56,955 nucleotides of DNA, from assembly GCA_003135055.1 (NCBI GenBank), contig PLDF01000394.1:3899-60853 (forward strand). The letters are read 5' to 3'. Below, in pieces: positions 32,270 to 41,669 of the stretch. The position numbers and the translations under genes are program-made. Source of the DNA: Bryobacterales bacterium. Lineage in GTDB: Bacteria; Acidobacteriota; Terriglobia; Bryobacterales; Bryobacteraceae. The notes below the pieces were generated by a model. It had not been told where the DNA came from and searched no databases. It saw only the letters and a list, made by a program, of their open reading frames with translations. Position 1 is the first letter of the stretch. Each line of letters opens with the position of its first letter.

Positions 32270-32459
32270 AGTGTGCGTTGCGGGAGCAGCCTCCTGGCCG
32301 GTCAACCGGAGTCTCCACATTTCGTGAGGGTTCGCGCCAATTGTGGGGCAGGCGTTTTCGCGTGGATAGCGCCGGGATAAACCGGCGTGGGGCAGGGAAT
32401 GAAAGAGTCATACGGGAACCTGATCCCCAGGCGATGCCGGATTGAGCAGAGCGAGACTC

Positions 32460-32544
32460 GCCGATACTGTGACAGTGGCGGCTGGCATCCAGGGAGGCAT
32501 CCTGCCCCACATCTCCTGTCACTCAATTATGGGAAGCTCTATAG
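32460..32544 (+). repeat. Composite repeat G-F, left of the MetX-like gene
   Basis: GATACTGTGACAG...GGCATCCTGCCCCACA (type G) is followed by TGTCACTCAATTATGGGAAG then CTCTATAG (type F). The same order recurs at 33716-33985, where family-A repeats sit between G and F. The gap 32270-32562 holds nothing else recognised. Confidence 0.75.
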
Positions 32545-32562
32545 CCGATATTGAAATAGCGG

Positions 32563-33666
32563 CTACCGGCCCGCGGCCAGGAAGCGCGCGATGTTCTGGT
32601 TCAGGAATTTTCCATCCGCCGGATTGCTGGCGGCGCCGGCCGTGTGTCCCCAGAGCGAGGGAATCGGCATCAGCGCGACTCCGGGAATGAACGCCGCCTC
32701 GTAGCGCGCGTCGCCGATGGGGAAGTAGAGATCGGTCTCCGAAGGCATGTATAGAAACGGAACCTTGATGGAGCGGAGCGCGCGCTCCACGTTTCCGTCG
32801 AAACCCGGAGTGGCTCCTACGTCGTGCTTCTGCCATGTGCGCGCTTGCAGAATATAATCGTTGGCGTCGGCGGAAAACGACGTGCGGAATCCATTCATCA
32901 CCTGCTCGAAAGTAGTGCCGGGGCGGCGTGTTTCGCGCCATAACTCGCGCCGCCACCATTCCTGGGAGTAGAGCCACGCCGCCCATACCATTCCAAACGC
33001 TTCGAGACCCTTCTTGGGCGGGGACGCGTAATCGCCGCCCTGAAAGGCGGCGTCGGCCGTGAGCGCGGCGATCTGTCCTTCGAGGCGCACCACTCCGTGC
33101 GGATAAGTCTTGGCCGTGCCGGATGTGGCTACAATGCGGCTGGCGAACTCCGGGTAACTGACCGCCCATTGGAAGGCCTGCTGCGCACCCATGGAGAAAC
33201 CGATGATGGCCCGAAGGTGCGCGATCTTGAGCTCCTCGGTGAGCAAGCGATGCACCGCATCGACGTTGTCGCGGATGGTCATTATAGGAAAGCGCGGACC
33301 GTGGTACGGCTCCGGCGTGTTACTCGGCGAAGACGACCGGCCGTTGCCGAACAGCTCCGTGGTCACGAGGAAGAGCTTCGAAACGTCGAGCGCGCGGTCT
33401 TGCCCGATGAGCCACTGATAGCCGCCAAGGTTCGCCATGTAGTGCGAGGGCAGAAGCACGGCGTTGTCCCTGGCGGCGTTCAGATGGCCATAGGTTCCGT
33501 ATACGATGTGCGCCTCAGGCAGCGTTGCGCCGAGCTCGCTGTGGAAATTCGGGATGACGAACTCATGGCGCTCGGGGCTCTCCGCCGGGTTGTTGGCCGG
33601 GTTGTTGGCCGCATTTTGAGCGAGGAGTACTTGCGAAACAAATAGTAGAACGACGAGTCTTCTCAT
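32563..33666 (-). CDS. Exported alpha/beta hydrolase of the homoserine O-acetyltransferase (MetX) family
   Basis: A 367-residue protein with MetX-like features: LPEAHIVYGTYGHLNAARDN, IMTIRDNVDAVHRLL and the nucleophile in IIGFSMGAQQAFQWA near residue 160. The Asp and His probably lie in YMPSETDLYFPIGDA and SLWGHTAGA. Unlike cytosolic MetX it opens with a signal peptide (MRRLVVLLFVSQVLLAQ) and an ANNPANNPAE linker. Methionine biosynthesis is therefore unlikely, and an extracytoplasmic hydrolase is inferred. AAGG precedes ATG 33666. Composite repeats flank it on both sides. Confidence 0.82.
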   Translation of the reverse strand: MRRLVVLLFVSQVLLAQNAANNPANNPAESPERHEFVIPNFHSELGATLPEAHIVYGTYGHLNAARDNAVLLPSHYMANLGGYQWLIGQDRALDVSKLFLVTTELFGNGRSSSPSNTPEPYHGPRFPIMTIRDNVDAVHRLLTEELKIAHLRAIIGFSMGAQQAFQWAVSYPEFASRIVATSGTAKTYPHGVVRLEGQIAALTADAAFQGGDYASPPKKGLEAFGMVWAAWLYSQEWWRRELWRETRRPGTTFEQVMNGFRTSFSADANDYILQARTWQKHDVGATPGFDGNVERALRSIKVPFLYMPSETDLYFPIGDARYEAAFIPGVALMPIPSLWGHTAGAASNPADGKFLNQNIARFLAAGR

Positions 33667-33715
33667 GGCTTACCTTGCGCCTTTCTCAAGTTACTTGCTC
33701 TTGCGTACAGGGTCT

Positions 33716-33985
33716 TGCGATACGGTGACAGCCGTTCTTGGCAACCGCCGCGCAGGATGGCATCCCAATGCATTTACTTTGGATCCGTGTGACGATTCTG
33801 CAAACATTATGGGGCAGACAATCCTGGCTGCTGCCGGCTTTCTAGCCGGCGCTTGCCGGGCGCGAAGACTGGCGCATAGCTCGAAAGAGCCGCCTGAAAG
33901 GCGGCTGCAGGCAAGATTGCCTGCCCCACAACAAATGCAGATATGCCCCATAACGGTTGTCACTCAATTACGCGAAGCTCTATAG
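33716..33985. repeat. Nested composite repeat (G, A inverted, A direct, F)
   Basis: GATACGGTGACAGCCG and TGGCAACCGCCGCGCAGG (type G) are at the left, and GTCACTCAATTACGCGAAGC then TCTATAG (type F) is at the right. Between them, family-A copies lie head to head: TGGGGCAGACAATCCTGG at 33810 and CAAGATTGCCTGCCCCA ending at 33929. Together they form an about 120-bp imperfect palindrome. It fills the gap 33667-34000. Confidence 0.8.
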
Positions 33986-34000
33986 GTTCAGAATACATCT

Positions 34001-36097
34001 TCACGCTTCGGGCTCATGCGGCACTGGGCTAGCGTTGAGTGTAAACCAAGCTAGGTGACTCAAGGAGCGGGCGGCTATTATTTCGGTGCGCGCGAGGAAT
34101 CCTTGAATCCGTTCCGCGCGCGAGCCTTGGCCCGCGGTAAGCTGCGCGGCTAGCGTGGGGGCCGCGGCGGGATCGAGAATCACGGCGGCTGGAATGCCGG
34201 ACGTGCGCGCGGCGAGGCGGCCGATCACCGCGAGCGCACGCTGCTCCAGATCGTCGAGAAGGTTCGCGGATATCGCCGCGGGGAACACTTTGGCGTTCTG
34301 TCTCACGATCTGCGCCGCGGCGGAATGGCGGCGAATCTCCATCACCTCGTCGTAGGATTGCGAGAGCGCCCCGTAGCAGCGCCACGCCGCGTCGAGATCG
34401 GGTATGGGCAACTGACGGTCCTGCCGGATGGCAACGCCGAGAGCGCCGCTCAGAAGGCGCGCGGCGGCGGTTTCGATACGTTCGGCGAGGAATCGCGCGC
34501 GCTGGTTCAGCTCATCCGCCATATCCTTGAGCCTGCACGCGCTCAGCTCCTCTTGAGCGCGGATGCCGGCGAGATCGGCCGAAGCGAGGCGGAAACTTGC
34601 GGGCGTCACGGCGACGCCAGCGCCCTTGATCGCCAGGGCGGAGAACTGCAACAAACTGGTCTCAACGGCCAAGTCATAGGAAGCGATCTCCAGTTCCGGC
34701 CGAAATTCGGCGGGCTCCGCGGGCTGCGATTCGAGTTCCCGCGCTTGGGATGCGGGAAGGACGAACCATCGGCTGCAAAACTCCACCGGCGCGTGGAACA
34801 ACTGCTGCGCGGCGCCTTCGAACTCGCGCGCCGCTTCGGCGTTCACGATCAGATCCATGGTGGAGACGAACTGCGCGGACGCGATGGGCAATCCGAGAAT
34901 CTTCTCATAGTGGTGGCGAGTGGCCTCGGCGCACAGAGCCGGCAGGTCGCGGAAGAGGCGATCGGCGGAGCCTTCGCCTCGAAAAATGCCGGCCGGCCCT
35001 TCCCGGCTGACAGCGGCAATGCGTTCCGCCGTGCAAGGGTGCGTATCCCAGCGGCCAGTGGTGCGGCTGAGCTCGTGGGCGGCGATGGCTTGGGCGCTCT
35101 CAGCGGTCAGGTGGGTAGTCCGCGTGGAGATGAGGGCTGGGACGTCTTCGGGGAGGCGGCCGATGGACCAATCCTTTTGGACGTCCTGCCAGGAAAGCGA
35201 GGCGCCGCATACCAAGGCCGGCAGTTGTAATGAAGTCTCCTCAAAGACGGCGGCGCCGACCAGCGCGGATTCATAGCGGTCCGCGTCGAATTCCATCTGG
35301 CGGCTGAAAGCGCTGCTTAGCCAACCGCCGCACTTCATGAGGAGGGCAAGATAGCGGCGGCTACCGGCGACCACCGCCGCCGCCAAATATGCCACGCCTT
35401 TGATGCGCCAATCGCGGACGTTGCATTGGCGCTGCAACCAGGCGTCCCAACTGTCGCGCTGATAGACGACGCGCGCGAACCACCCTTGGATGGTCCGGAT
35501 CAGGAAGTAGGACCGGAGGCCCGCGCGTTGGGCGAGATGGCCGAACTCATGCGCGAGCACGCCGGCGAATTGCGGCAACGTGAGGCCGGCGGCCAATGGC
35601 AGGCCGATGGTGAGATCGAGATGGCCAAGGAAGAATCCACGCCATCCCCGCACGCCGGCGGATGCATTGACTTGCAGGTTTACCTGAATGCGCGAAGGGC
35701 GCGGCGACCCGAGCGCGCGGCACAAGGAATCGACAAACTCAAACAGGAGCGGCTCACTTTCCGCGGTCAACTGAATGGGACTAGCGGGTCGCGGCGGGCG
35801 GATCACGATGGGCTTGAGCAGGAACAGTGCGGCAATTACTCCCCCGGCGGGCGGACCCACGTAGAAAACCACGGTGATGAAATTGAAAGGGAGGCCGGCC
35901 GCGAGCACACGGAAGCTGTAGATTCCGGTGAGCAGCAACACCACCGCGATGAGAAGCAGGTAGAGAACCTGGAGCGCAACCAGGCCGAGCAACACGGCAA
36001 AAAGCCTGGCGCGGTAGCCGGCGGTTACGCGAACGGGCGGGATGGAACCGCTGAAATACGAGCGAATCTCGGCGGGCGTGAGGGGCGGCGCGGGCAT
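34001..36097 (-). CDS. Membrane-bound M48-family zinc metalloprotease
   Basis: A 698-residue protein. Two or three hydrophobic helices lie at about residues 30-100 (LFAVLLGLVALQVLYLLLIA and VVFYVGPPAGGVIAALFL). The HExxH motif is in FAGVLAHEFGHLAQRAG near residue 183, with EFDADRYES as the third zinc ligand region near residue 270. RTTHLTAESAQAIAAHELS and a long helical tail follow. HtpX-type M48 proteases degrade damaged membrane proteins; the extra 350 C-terminal residues here are unusual. It is divergent from the PadR/ADOP pair. Confidence 0.87.
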   Translation of the reverse strand: MPAPPLTPAEIRSYFSGSIPPVRVTAGYRARLFAVLLGLVALQVLYLLLIAVVLLLTGIYSFRVLAAGLPFNFITVVFYVGPPAGGVIAALFLLKPIVIRPPRPASPIQLTAESEPLLFEFVDSLCRALGSPRPSRIQVNLQVNASAGVRGWRGFFLGHLDLTIGLPLAAGLTLPQFAGVLAHEFGHLAQRAGLRSYFLIRTIQGWFARVVYQRDSWDAWLQRQCNVRDWRIKGVAYLAAAVVAGSRRYLALLMKCGGWLSSAFSRQMEFDADRYESALVGAAVFEETSLQLPALVCGASLSWQDVQKDWSIGRLPEDVPALISTRTTHLTAESAQAIAAHELSRTTGRWDTHPCTAERIAAVSREGPAGIFRGEGSADRLFRDLPALCAEATRHHYEKILGLPIASAQFVSTMDLIVNAEAAREFEGAAQQLFHAPVEFCSRWFVLPASQARELESQPAEPAEFRPELEIASYDLAVETSLLQFSALAIKGAGVAVTPASFRLASADLAGIRAQEELSACRLKDMADELNQRARFLAERIETAAARLLSGALGVAIRQDRQLPIPDLDAAWRCYGALSQSYDEVMEIRRHSAAAQIVRQNAKVFPAAISANLLDDLEQRALAVIGRLAARTSGIPAAVILDPAAAPTLAAQLTAGQGSRAERIQGFLARTEIIAARSLSHLAWFTLNASPVPHEPEA

Positions 36098-36150
36098 CAG
36101 AGGATCAGGTTAGCAGAGGGCAAATACGGATTTTCGCAGGCTTATGGGAC

Positions 36151-36170
36151 AGGCTATGGGCCCGCGCCAT
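36151..36170 (-). repeat. Family-C repeat, partial
   Basis: AGGCTATGGGCCCGCGCCAT lies in the M48/PadR intergenic region, 24 bases before the PadR start. It differs from the consensus by one substitution in the core. Confidence 0.75.
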
Positions 36171-36194
36171 GTTTCTGGTAGACTGGCTACTAGA

Positions 36195-36545
36195 ATGACG
36201 GAAACTCACCGCCTTCAGCTCTTGCCGGGAACGCTCGAAATGCTGATTCTGCAAACGCTGATCTTCGGGCCGCGCCATGGGCATGGCATCGCAACCACTA
36301 TTCAACGCACGTCGGACCAGGCGTTGCTGGTGGATCACGGCTCGCTCTACCCGGCCCTGCAACGGCTGGAGCGCGCGGGTTGGATGGATTCCGAGTGGGG
36401 TACCTCGGAAAACAATCGCCGCGCGCGCTTCTACAAGCTGACCCGCGCCGGCCGCAAGAAGCTGACCGCCGAGACAACCAAATGGGAGAAGCTGGTGCGC
36501 GCCGTCACCGGCGTTCTCACGACGCCACAAGAAGAGGAGAGCTAA
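36195..36545 (+). CDS. PadR-family transcriptional regulator
   Basis: A 116-residue winged-helix repressor of the type that precedes ADOP permeases: LLPGTLEMLILQTLIFGPRH, GHGIATTIQ, LVDHGSLYPALQRLERAGWM and SENNRRARFYKLTRAGRKKL. ATG 36195 excludes an upstream extension derived from the family-C repeat. The permease starts 1 base after its stop. It probably controls its own operon in response to an unknown ligand. Confidence 0.92.
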   Translation: MTETHRLQLLPGTLEMLILQTLIFGPRHGHGIATTIQRTSDQALLVDHGSLYPALQRLERAGWMDSEWGTSENNRRARFYKLTRAGRKKLTAETTKWEKLVRAVTGVLTTPQEEES

Positions 36546-36546
36546 G

Positions 36547-39111
36547 ATGCGCTGGTTTGGCCGGCCCGACCGCGAATACGCGGAAGAAATCGAGGAGCAC
36601 ATCGCGATCGAAACACGGGAGAACATCGGCCGCGGGATGACGCCCGAAGACGCCCGCCTCGCCGCCCGGCGGACGTTCGGCAACGCCATGGCAGTGCGCG
36701 AACAACTGGGCTCGGCGCGTCCGCTGCACTGGCTGGGGACGCTCGCCGAGGATATCCGCTATGGGCTGCGGTCCACGCTTCGTACGCCGCTGTTGGCCGG
36801 CATGATTCTGATCACGCTCACGGCCGGCATCGGGCTCAATACCAGCGTTTTCACCTTGCTCAACGCGCTGCTTTTCCGCGCCCAGGTGGATAAGGACCCG
36901 GCGCGGTTTTTCAGCGTGTACCGCGAGAGCTGGGCTCCCAACACTTCATACTCCAGCTACCTGGCGTTCCGGGAAGGCACGCAACATCTCGGCGACCTGG
37001 CCGCAACGTTCCAACCGCGGCTTACACTCGATGGCGAAGACCCCGCTCCGGCGAGCGCGATGCTGGTTTCCTGCAACTTTTTCCAGGTTTACGGTCCGGA
37101 CCGGCCGCTGCTCGGCAGACTGTTCCTTGCGCAGGAGTGCGCCGATCCAGGCGGGGCGCCGGTCGCTATCCTGAGCGAGAAACTCTGGACCGATCGTTTC
37201 AGTTCCGACCCTCGCATTATCGGGCGTACGATCGTCTTGAGCCAACATGCGCTCACCGTGGTGGGAGTGGCGGCCAGCGAACGCTTTTCGAATGCGATCT
37301 GGGTTCCGGTTACCATGGGCGCGCAGTTTGACGGCGCCAACGCGCTGCAGAATACCGGCTACCGGCTGAAGCTCGACGGCCGCTTGAAGCCCGGCCATTC
37401 GCGGTCCGAAGTGGAGTCGGCGTTGCGCGTGATCGCTCGCCAACAGGACCGGCTGCGCCCGGGGCGTCGATCCACGGTGGAGGTAACGGATGGAGCGCCG
37501 ATTCACCAGCCCGGAATAGACGCCGCGGCAGGAGTGTTGTTGGCCCTTGGTTTACCTTCGCTGGTGCTGTTGATCGCGTGCGTCAACGTTTCCACGCTGC
37601 TGTTGGCCCGAGCGGCTTCGCGCCAGCGTGAGATGGCTGTTCGAATCTCTCTTGGCGCCGGAAAGGCGCGGCTGGTGCGCATGCTGCTCACTGAAAGCCT
37701 GATGCTGACATCGGGCGCCGCGGCGCTGAGCCTTTGGATGGCGTACTACTTTCCAACCGCCCTCATGAAGGCTATCGGCAACAATTCAGGCTCGCACACG
37801 CTCAATCCGGACTGGACGGTTTTCGCGTATCTGGCGGGAATCGCATTCGGCGCGGGATGCATGGCCGGTTTGGCTCCGGCGCTGGAATCTTTGAAGGTGA
37901 ATCTTTCGCAGTCGCTCAAGGGACAACAGATGGCGACGGACGCGGCGGGAAGCCACCGCGTGCGCGGATTCCTGGTGGCGTGCCAGGTGGCGTTAAGCCT
38001 CGTCCTGCTGGCCGCAGCGGGGCTCTTCGCCCAAGCTCAGTACAAGAAATGGAGCGTCGGGCCGGATTTCGAGACACGCAAAGTGCTGGCGGCAGGGGTA
38101 ATCGTGACGCCAGCCAAGACTGGCGCGGGGGGTGTAATCTTTCGCGATCTGGAAGACCGGCTCCGGGCCTTGCACGGTGTGGAGGCGGCGGCGTTTGCCG
38201 GGGGTATCTTCGATCTGATGGACGGCCAGCAGACGGATGAAGTCACAGTCGCCGGCGCCAGCCAGATGGCGTCGTGGACCGAGGTCTCGCCCGAGTTCTT
38301 TCGCGTTCTGGGCATTCCGATTCTGCGCGGACGCACATTCACGGCGGAAGAAGACCGGAGCGAGACGCCAGCGCCGTTCGCGATTGTCACCGAGCGTTTC
38401 GCAAGGCTTTTTTGGCCCGGCGAGGAGCCTCTGGGCAAACGGTTCAACGGACCGCGTCCGCTTCATGGCGAGCAGCAAGAAGTTTTTGAAGTAGTGGGCG
38501 TGGCTCGCGACAGTGCAGCCGGGCTTTCCTACAATGCGCAGGCGCAATACTTTGTACCCCGGCCCAACGGCAAGATGTTTGGGACGATCCTACTTCGCTT
38601 TGCCGGCGATGAATCCACGCTCAATCGCGCTGTGACGCGAGTGCTGAACGGGAGCCGCCAAAGGATGATCGGCCGGCCCCAGACGCTGCACGCCGTGATG
38701 GGCCAGTTCCTGGTGTTGCCGCAGCTGGTAGTGCTCATGGGAATCATGGCGATGGTGCTCGCCGTGGTTGGAATTTATGGCGTGGCTGCGTTCGCCGCCA
38801 GCCAGCGCACGCGGGAACTGGGCATCCGTTTGGCATTGGGCGCGAACCGGGTGGACATCGTCCGGCTGATGGTGCTGCAAGGCGTTAGGCCGGTGCTGGC
38901 AGGGCTCGCCGCCGGTCTGCTGATGACCGCCGGTCTGGTTCACGGTCTGGCGAAAGTACTCAAGGATGGGGCCTTGCCGCTGAACGCACAAGACCCGAGA
39001 GCGTACGCCGCCGTCACGATCGTCCTGGCGCTGGCCGCGGTGGCCGCGATGTTGGGGCCGGCGCGCCGGGCGGCTGCGTCGGACCCGTTGTGGGCGTTGC
39101 GGCAGGATTGA
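36547..39111 (+). CDS. ABC transporter permease, acidobacterial duplicated orphan permease (ADOP)
   Basis: An 854-residue MacB/FtsX-type permease. The cytosolic N-terminal motif (EEIEEHIAIETRENIGRGMT, EDARLAARRTFGN) is followed by TM1 (ILITLTAGIGLNTSVFTLLN) and a MacB-like periplasmic domain. The first FtsX domain includes LLIACVNVSTLLLARAASRQ and REMAVRISLGAGKARLVR. A second periplasmic and FtsX unit contains YGVAAFAASQRTRELGIRLA. No ATPase is adjacent, the defining 'orphan' state. AGAGGAGAGC provides the ribosome binding site. Substrate unknown; export or mechanotransmission is inferred. Confidence 0.93.
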   Translation: MRWFGRPDREYAEEIEEHIAIETRENIGRGMTPEDARLAARRTFGNAMAVREQLGSARPLHWLGTLAEDIRYGLRSTLRTPLLAGMILITLTAGIGLNTSVFTLLNALLFRAQVDKDPARFFSVYRESWAPNTSYSSYLAFREGTQHLGDLAATFQPRLTLDGEDPAPASAMLVSCNFFQVYGPDRPLLGRLFLAQECADPGGAPVAILSEKLWTDRFSSDPRIIGRTIVLSQHALTVVGVAASERFSNAIWVPVTMGAQFDGANALQNTGYRLKLDGRLKPGHSRSEVESALRVIARQQDRLRPGRRSTVEVTDGAPIHQPGIDAAAGVLLALGLPSLVLLIACVNVSTLLLARAASRQREMAVRISLGAGKARLVRMLLTESLMLTSGAAALSLWMAYYFPTALMKAIGNNSGSHTLNPDWTVFAYLAGIAFGAGCMAGLAPALESLKVNLSQSLKGQQMATDAAGSHRVRGFLVACQVALSLVLLAAAGLFAQAQYKKWSVGPDFETRKVLAAGVIVTPAKTGAGGVIFRDLEDRLRALHGVEAAAFAGGIFDLMDGQQTDEVTVAGASQMASWTEVSPEFFRVLGIPILRGRTFTAEEDRSETPAPFAIVTERFARLFWPGEEPLGKRFNGPRPLHGEQQEVFEVVGVARDSAAGLSYNAQAQYFVPRPNGKMFGTILLRFAGDESTLNRAVTRVLNGSRQRMIGRPQTLHAVMGQFLVLPQLVVLMGIMAMVLAVVGIYGVAAFAASQRTRELGIRLALGANRVDIVRLMVLQGVRPVLAGLAAGLLMTAGLVHGLAKVLKDGALPLNAQDPRAYAAVTIVLALAAVAAMLGPARRAAASDPLWALRQD

Positions 39112-39320
39112 AAGAGGGCGGTCAATTGCGAGAGCCATCTTCCAGCGCGCGCCACGCGCTACCATGCGTGTAGGCGACAGTGTTGGCGGCGTGTTGGCGA
39201 CACGCGGTTACAAACGCGCTCGTGTTGAACCAGGCGCCGCTCGGTTAGCTGGTCCAAAATGGCGGGATCCGATGGCAACGGCCGCCGATCGCGTTGCCCT
39301 GTTGGACAACGGCACTTCAA

Positions 39321-40637
39321 ATGCCCACCGATTCGCGGTTGAGCACCGACGAAACCAACACTGCGCGCTGGCGCCTGCTGATGCGGGCGCTCCGTTCGCG
39401 CAACTACCGGCTGTTTTTTGAGGGCCAGGTGGTTTCCCTGATTGGCACCTGGATGACCCGCGTGGCCACCAGTTGGCTGGTCTACCGCCTCACCGGTTCG
39501 GCCTTTCTGCTGGGATTGACCAGCTTCGCGAGCCAGATCCCCATTCTTTTCCTGACTCCCTTCGCCGGCGTGTGGGTGGACCGCTGGGATCGTCATCGCA
39601 CTTTAGTGGTCACTCAGATTCTGTCTATGCTGCAATCGTTCGCGCTGGCGGCGCTGGCGCTGGGCGGCATTATCACCGTGTGGGAAATCGTCGGGCTGGT
39701 GCTGGTGCAAGGCGCCATCAATGCGTTCGACATGCCGGCGCGGCAGAGCTTCGTGGTGCAGATGATTGAGCGCCGCGAGGACCTTGGCAACGCCATCGCG
39801 CTGAACTCCTCAATGGTCAATGGCGCGCGGCTGATCGGTCCGGCCATAGCTGGCGTGTTGATCGCCACCGTGGGGGAGGGCTACTGTTTCCTGATCGACG
39901 GCTTCAGCTACATCGCGGTAATCGCGTCGCTGCTGGCAATGAGAGTGGCGCTGGCGCACGCGCGCGGCATCCCGCGGCCGCTCACCTCGGAAATCGGCGA
40001 GGGGTGGCGCTACGTGAAAGAGTCGGCGCCTATCCGCTCCGTACTGTTGTTCCTGACACTGGTAAGCCTTGTCGGGATGCCCTATACCGTGCTGATGCCG
40101 ATCTTCGCCAGAGCCATTTTGCATGGAAACGCCCACACCCTGGGATTCCTGATGTCGGCGGCGGGGCTGGGAGCGCTTGCCGGCGCGGTCACGCTGGCCA
40201 TGCGCCCAAGCGTGCTGGGGCTCGGAAGGGTGATCGTGTGGTCCGCCAGCGTGTTCGGCGCGGGGTTGATCGGCCTCGGGTTGTCGCGCGTGCTATGGCT
40301 CTCGCTGCTTGCGGTGGCCGCCGCGGGCTTCGGCATGATGCGGCAAATGGCCTCCAGCAATACCATTCTGCAGACTATAGTCGCGGAGGATAAGCGCGGC
40401 CGCGTAATGGCGTATTACTCCATGGCGCTCCAAGGCGTCGCGCCTTTCGGCAGCCTCGCAGCCGGCGCCATCGCGGCCAAAGTGGGCGCGCCGCTAACCA
40501 TCATGGGCGGAGGTGCGCTGTGTCTGTGCGGCGCCGCGTGGTTCGCCTTGCGCCTGCCGCGCCTGCGCCGCGCCGTGCATCCGATTTACGTGGCATTGGG
40601 AATCTTGCCCCTGGCGCCGCCCCTGCCGGAGCAGTAA
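39321..40637 (+). CDS. MFS transporter, transmembrane secretion effector (MFS_3/EntS-like)
   Basis: A 438-residue 12-span carrier. RALRSRNYRLFFEGQVVSLI then GTWMTRVATSWLVYRLTGSA is the typical MFS_3 N-terminus. PFAGVWVDRWDRHRTLVVTQ holds the loop 2-3 motif. NAIALNSSMVNGARLIGPAI and EDKRGRVMAYYSMALQGVAP are further conserved parts. It probably exports a small molecule with proton exchange. ATG 39321 fits the family; the upstream ATG at 39294 adds nine residues. The 209-bp gap before it holds a TGTTGGCGGCGTGTTGGCGA stretch of repeat character. Confidence 0.88.
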   Translation: MPTDSRLSTDETNTARWRLLMRALRSRNYRLFFEGQVVSLIGTWMTRVATSWLVYRLTGSAFLLGLTSFASQIPILFLTPFAGVWVDRWDRHRTLVVTQILSMLQSFALAALALGGIITVWEIVGLVLVQGAINAFDMPARQSFVVQMIERREDLGNAIALNSSMVNGARLIGPAIAGVLIATVGEGYCFLIDGFSYIAVIASLLAMRVALAHARGIPRPLTSEIGEGWRYVKESAPIRSVLLFLTLVSLVGMPYTVLMPIFARAILHGNAHTLGFLMSAAGLGALAGAVTLAMRPSVLGLGRVIVWSASVFGAGLIGLGLSRVLWLSLLAVAAAGFGMMRQMASSNTILQTIVAEDKRGRVMAYYSMALQGVAPFGSLAAGAIAAKVGAPLTIMGGGALCLCGAAWFALRLPRLRRAVHPIYVALGILPLAPPLPEQ

Positions 40638-40650
40638 TTGCGCCCTATAA

Positions 40651-40880
40651 GTGGCAACCTGCGCGGCGGTTGCCAGCCGCAGCTGTCACCGTATCGGCGA
40701 GACACGATAAGCGATGGCTAACTTAGTAGATTGTTTCATAGATAGCGTATTCCAAAGACTCCGCTCCCTAAGCTAAGAAGTTGTGAACCAATCGATCGGC
40801 AGGCGAAAGCGCCTGCCCCGCAAAAACGCGAGCCGTTGCGCGCCAACGTGGGACAGACTTTTTCGTCTGTCAACCCGGCG
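40651..40880. repeat. Repeat cluster downstream of the MFS gene
   Basis: The gap 40638-41011 contains an inverted type-G copy (GCAACCTGCGCGGCGGTTGC then CTGTCACCGTATCGGCGA) and a perfect GGCAGGCG-AAAG-CGCCTGCC hairpin at about 40799-40818. A family-B unit (GTGGGACAGACTTTTTCGTC) lies at 40849-40880. From 40894 to 41011 the minus strand has an open frame ending ISSPGREVPLPQKL, too little to call a gene. Confidence 0.75.
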
Positions 40881-41011
40881 AGCTCAGCGATTCTTTCACA
40901 GCTTTTGAGGAAGCGGAACTTCGCGGCCCGGCGAGGAAATCCCGAAGACGTTGAGGCATCCCGGCGCCCGGCAGCCTTTGCCCGGCGAAGCGGCCGCCGC
41001 GCTAACTAAAA

Positions 41012-41437
41012 CTAAACCGAACGTCCCGACAATCCGAAATGTTCCGCCGCGCCCAGCAGGTGACGATCGTTGGTCCAAATCTCGTGTTCCTCCGCATCCA
41101 TCGCCGCCGCCAGATGGACGGCGTCTCCCGCCCGCAGATAAACGCTCGCCGGCGCCGATCGCACCAGCGATGCCACCTTTTGCAGCGTTCGAGACGTCAC
41201 CGGCAACAGCGTCCAGACGTTTTGACCGGCATGACGAATAAACGCATCCAGCAACTCCCGTAACTGGCGTTGCGTGAGCTTGTTCTCCCGCATGTGCCGA
41301 TGCAGTACGCAACTGACTTCGCCCAGCGCCCATGCCGAGGAGACCAGTGAATCGGCGCCGCGGATCAGCTCGCGCACGGCCCTCGAATCGCCCTCATTCA
41401 CGTAGTACTTTGCGATGTAGGCCGAATCCAGGTACAT
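41012..41437 (-). CDS. vapC: VapC-like PIN-domain toxin
   Basis: A 141-residue PIN nuclease. The acidic active-site residues appear in MYLDSAYIAKYYV (D4), ALGEVSCVL (about 40), RAGDAVHLAAAM (about 102) and WTNDRHLL (about 121). VapC toxins cleave tRNA or rRNA. It follows its antitoxin by 4 bases. The context is a mid-window gap of repeats, fitting a mobile or addictive module. Confidence 0.9.
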   Translation of the reverse strand: MYLDSAYIAKYYVNEGDSRAVRELIRGADSLVSSAWALGEVSCVLHRHMRENKLTQRQLRELLDAFIRHAGQNVWTLLPVTSRTLQKVASLVRSAPASVYLRAGDAVHLAAAMDAEEHEIWTNDRHLLGAAEHFGLSGRSV

Positions 41438-41441
41438 CCGC

Positions 41442-41669
41442 TCAACGGTCCTCTTCCAGAAATCTGCCGCTATCGGTCGACACTTGCGGGAAAGTGTTCC
41501 AGAAGCGCGTCATATCCGGCAGTTTGCGCTTGGCGGTCTTCTTCGTAAGGGGGCGCAGCTCAGCCACTGGCTGGCCGCGGTTTTCAATCACGATTACTTC
41601 GCCTTCCGCGGCTTCCCGAATCAGCGCCGACGTGTGAATGTGAAGTTCCCGAACCGAGCTCGTCTTCAT
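41442..41669 (-). CDS. vapB: VapB/Phd-YefM-type antitoxin
   Basis: A 75-residue antitoxin. SVRELHIHTSALIREAAEGE and VIVIENRGQPVAELRPLTKK is the Phd/YefM DNA-binding fold. The C-terminus (RFWNTFPQVSTDSGRFLEED) is the toxin-binding tail. A 17-bp palindrome immediately before the ATG overlaps a TACAAT hexamer, consistent with autoregulation and a leaderless transcript. It heads the vapBC operon. Confidence 0.9.
   Translation of the reverse strand: MKTSSVRELHIHTSALIREAAEGEVIVIENRGQPVAELRPLTKKTAKRKLPDMTRFWNTFPQVSTDSGRFLEEDR

Noticed and set aside
30797..32320. 507-codon minus-strand open frame
   Set aside because: Antisense to folP and the DUF151 gene; no start signals or recognisable domains.
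40896..41333. 145-codon minus-strand frame ending ISSPGREVPLPQKL
   Set aside because: Mostly antisense-frame overlap with vapC; the last 35 codons could be a gene remnant, but no family is evident.
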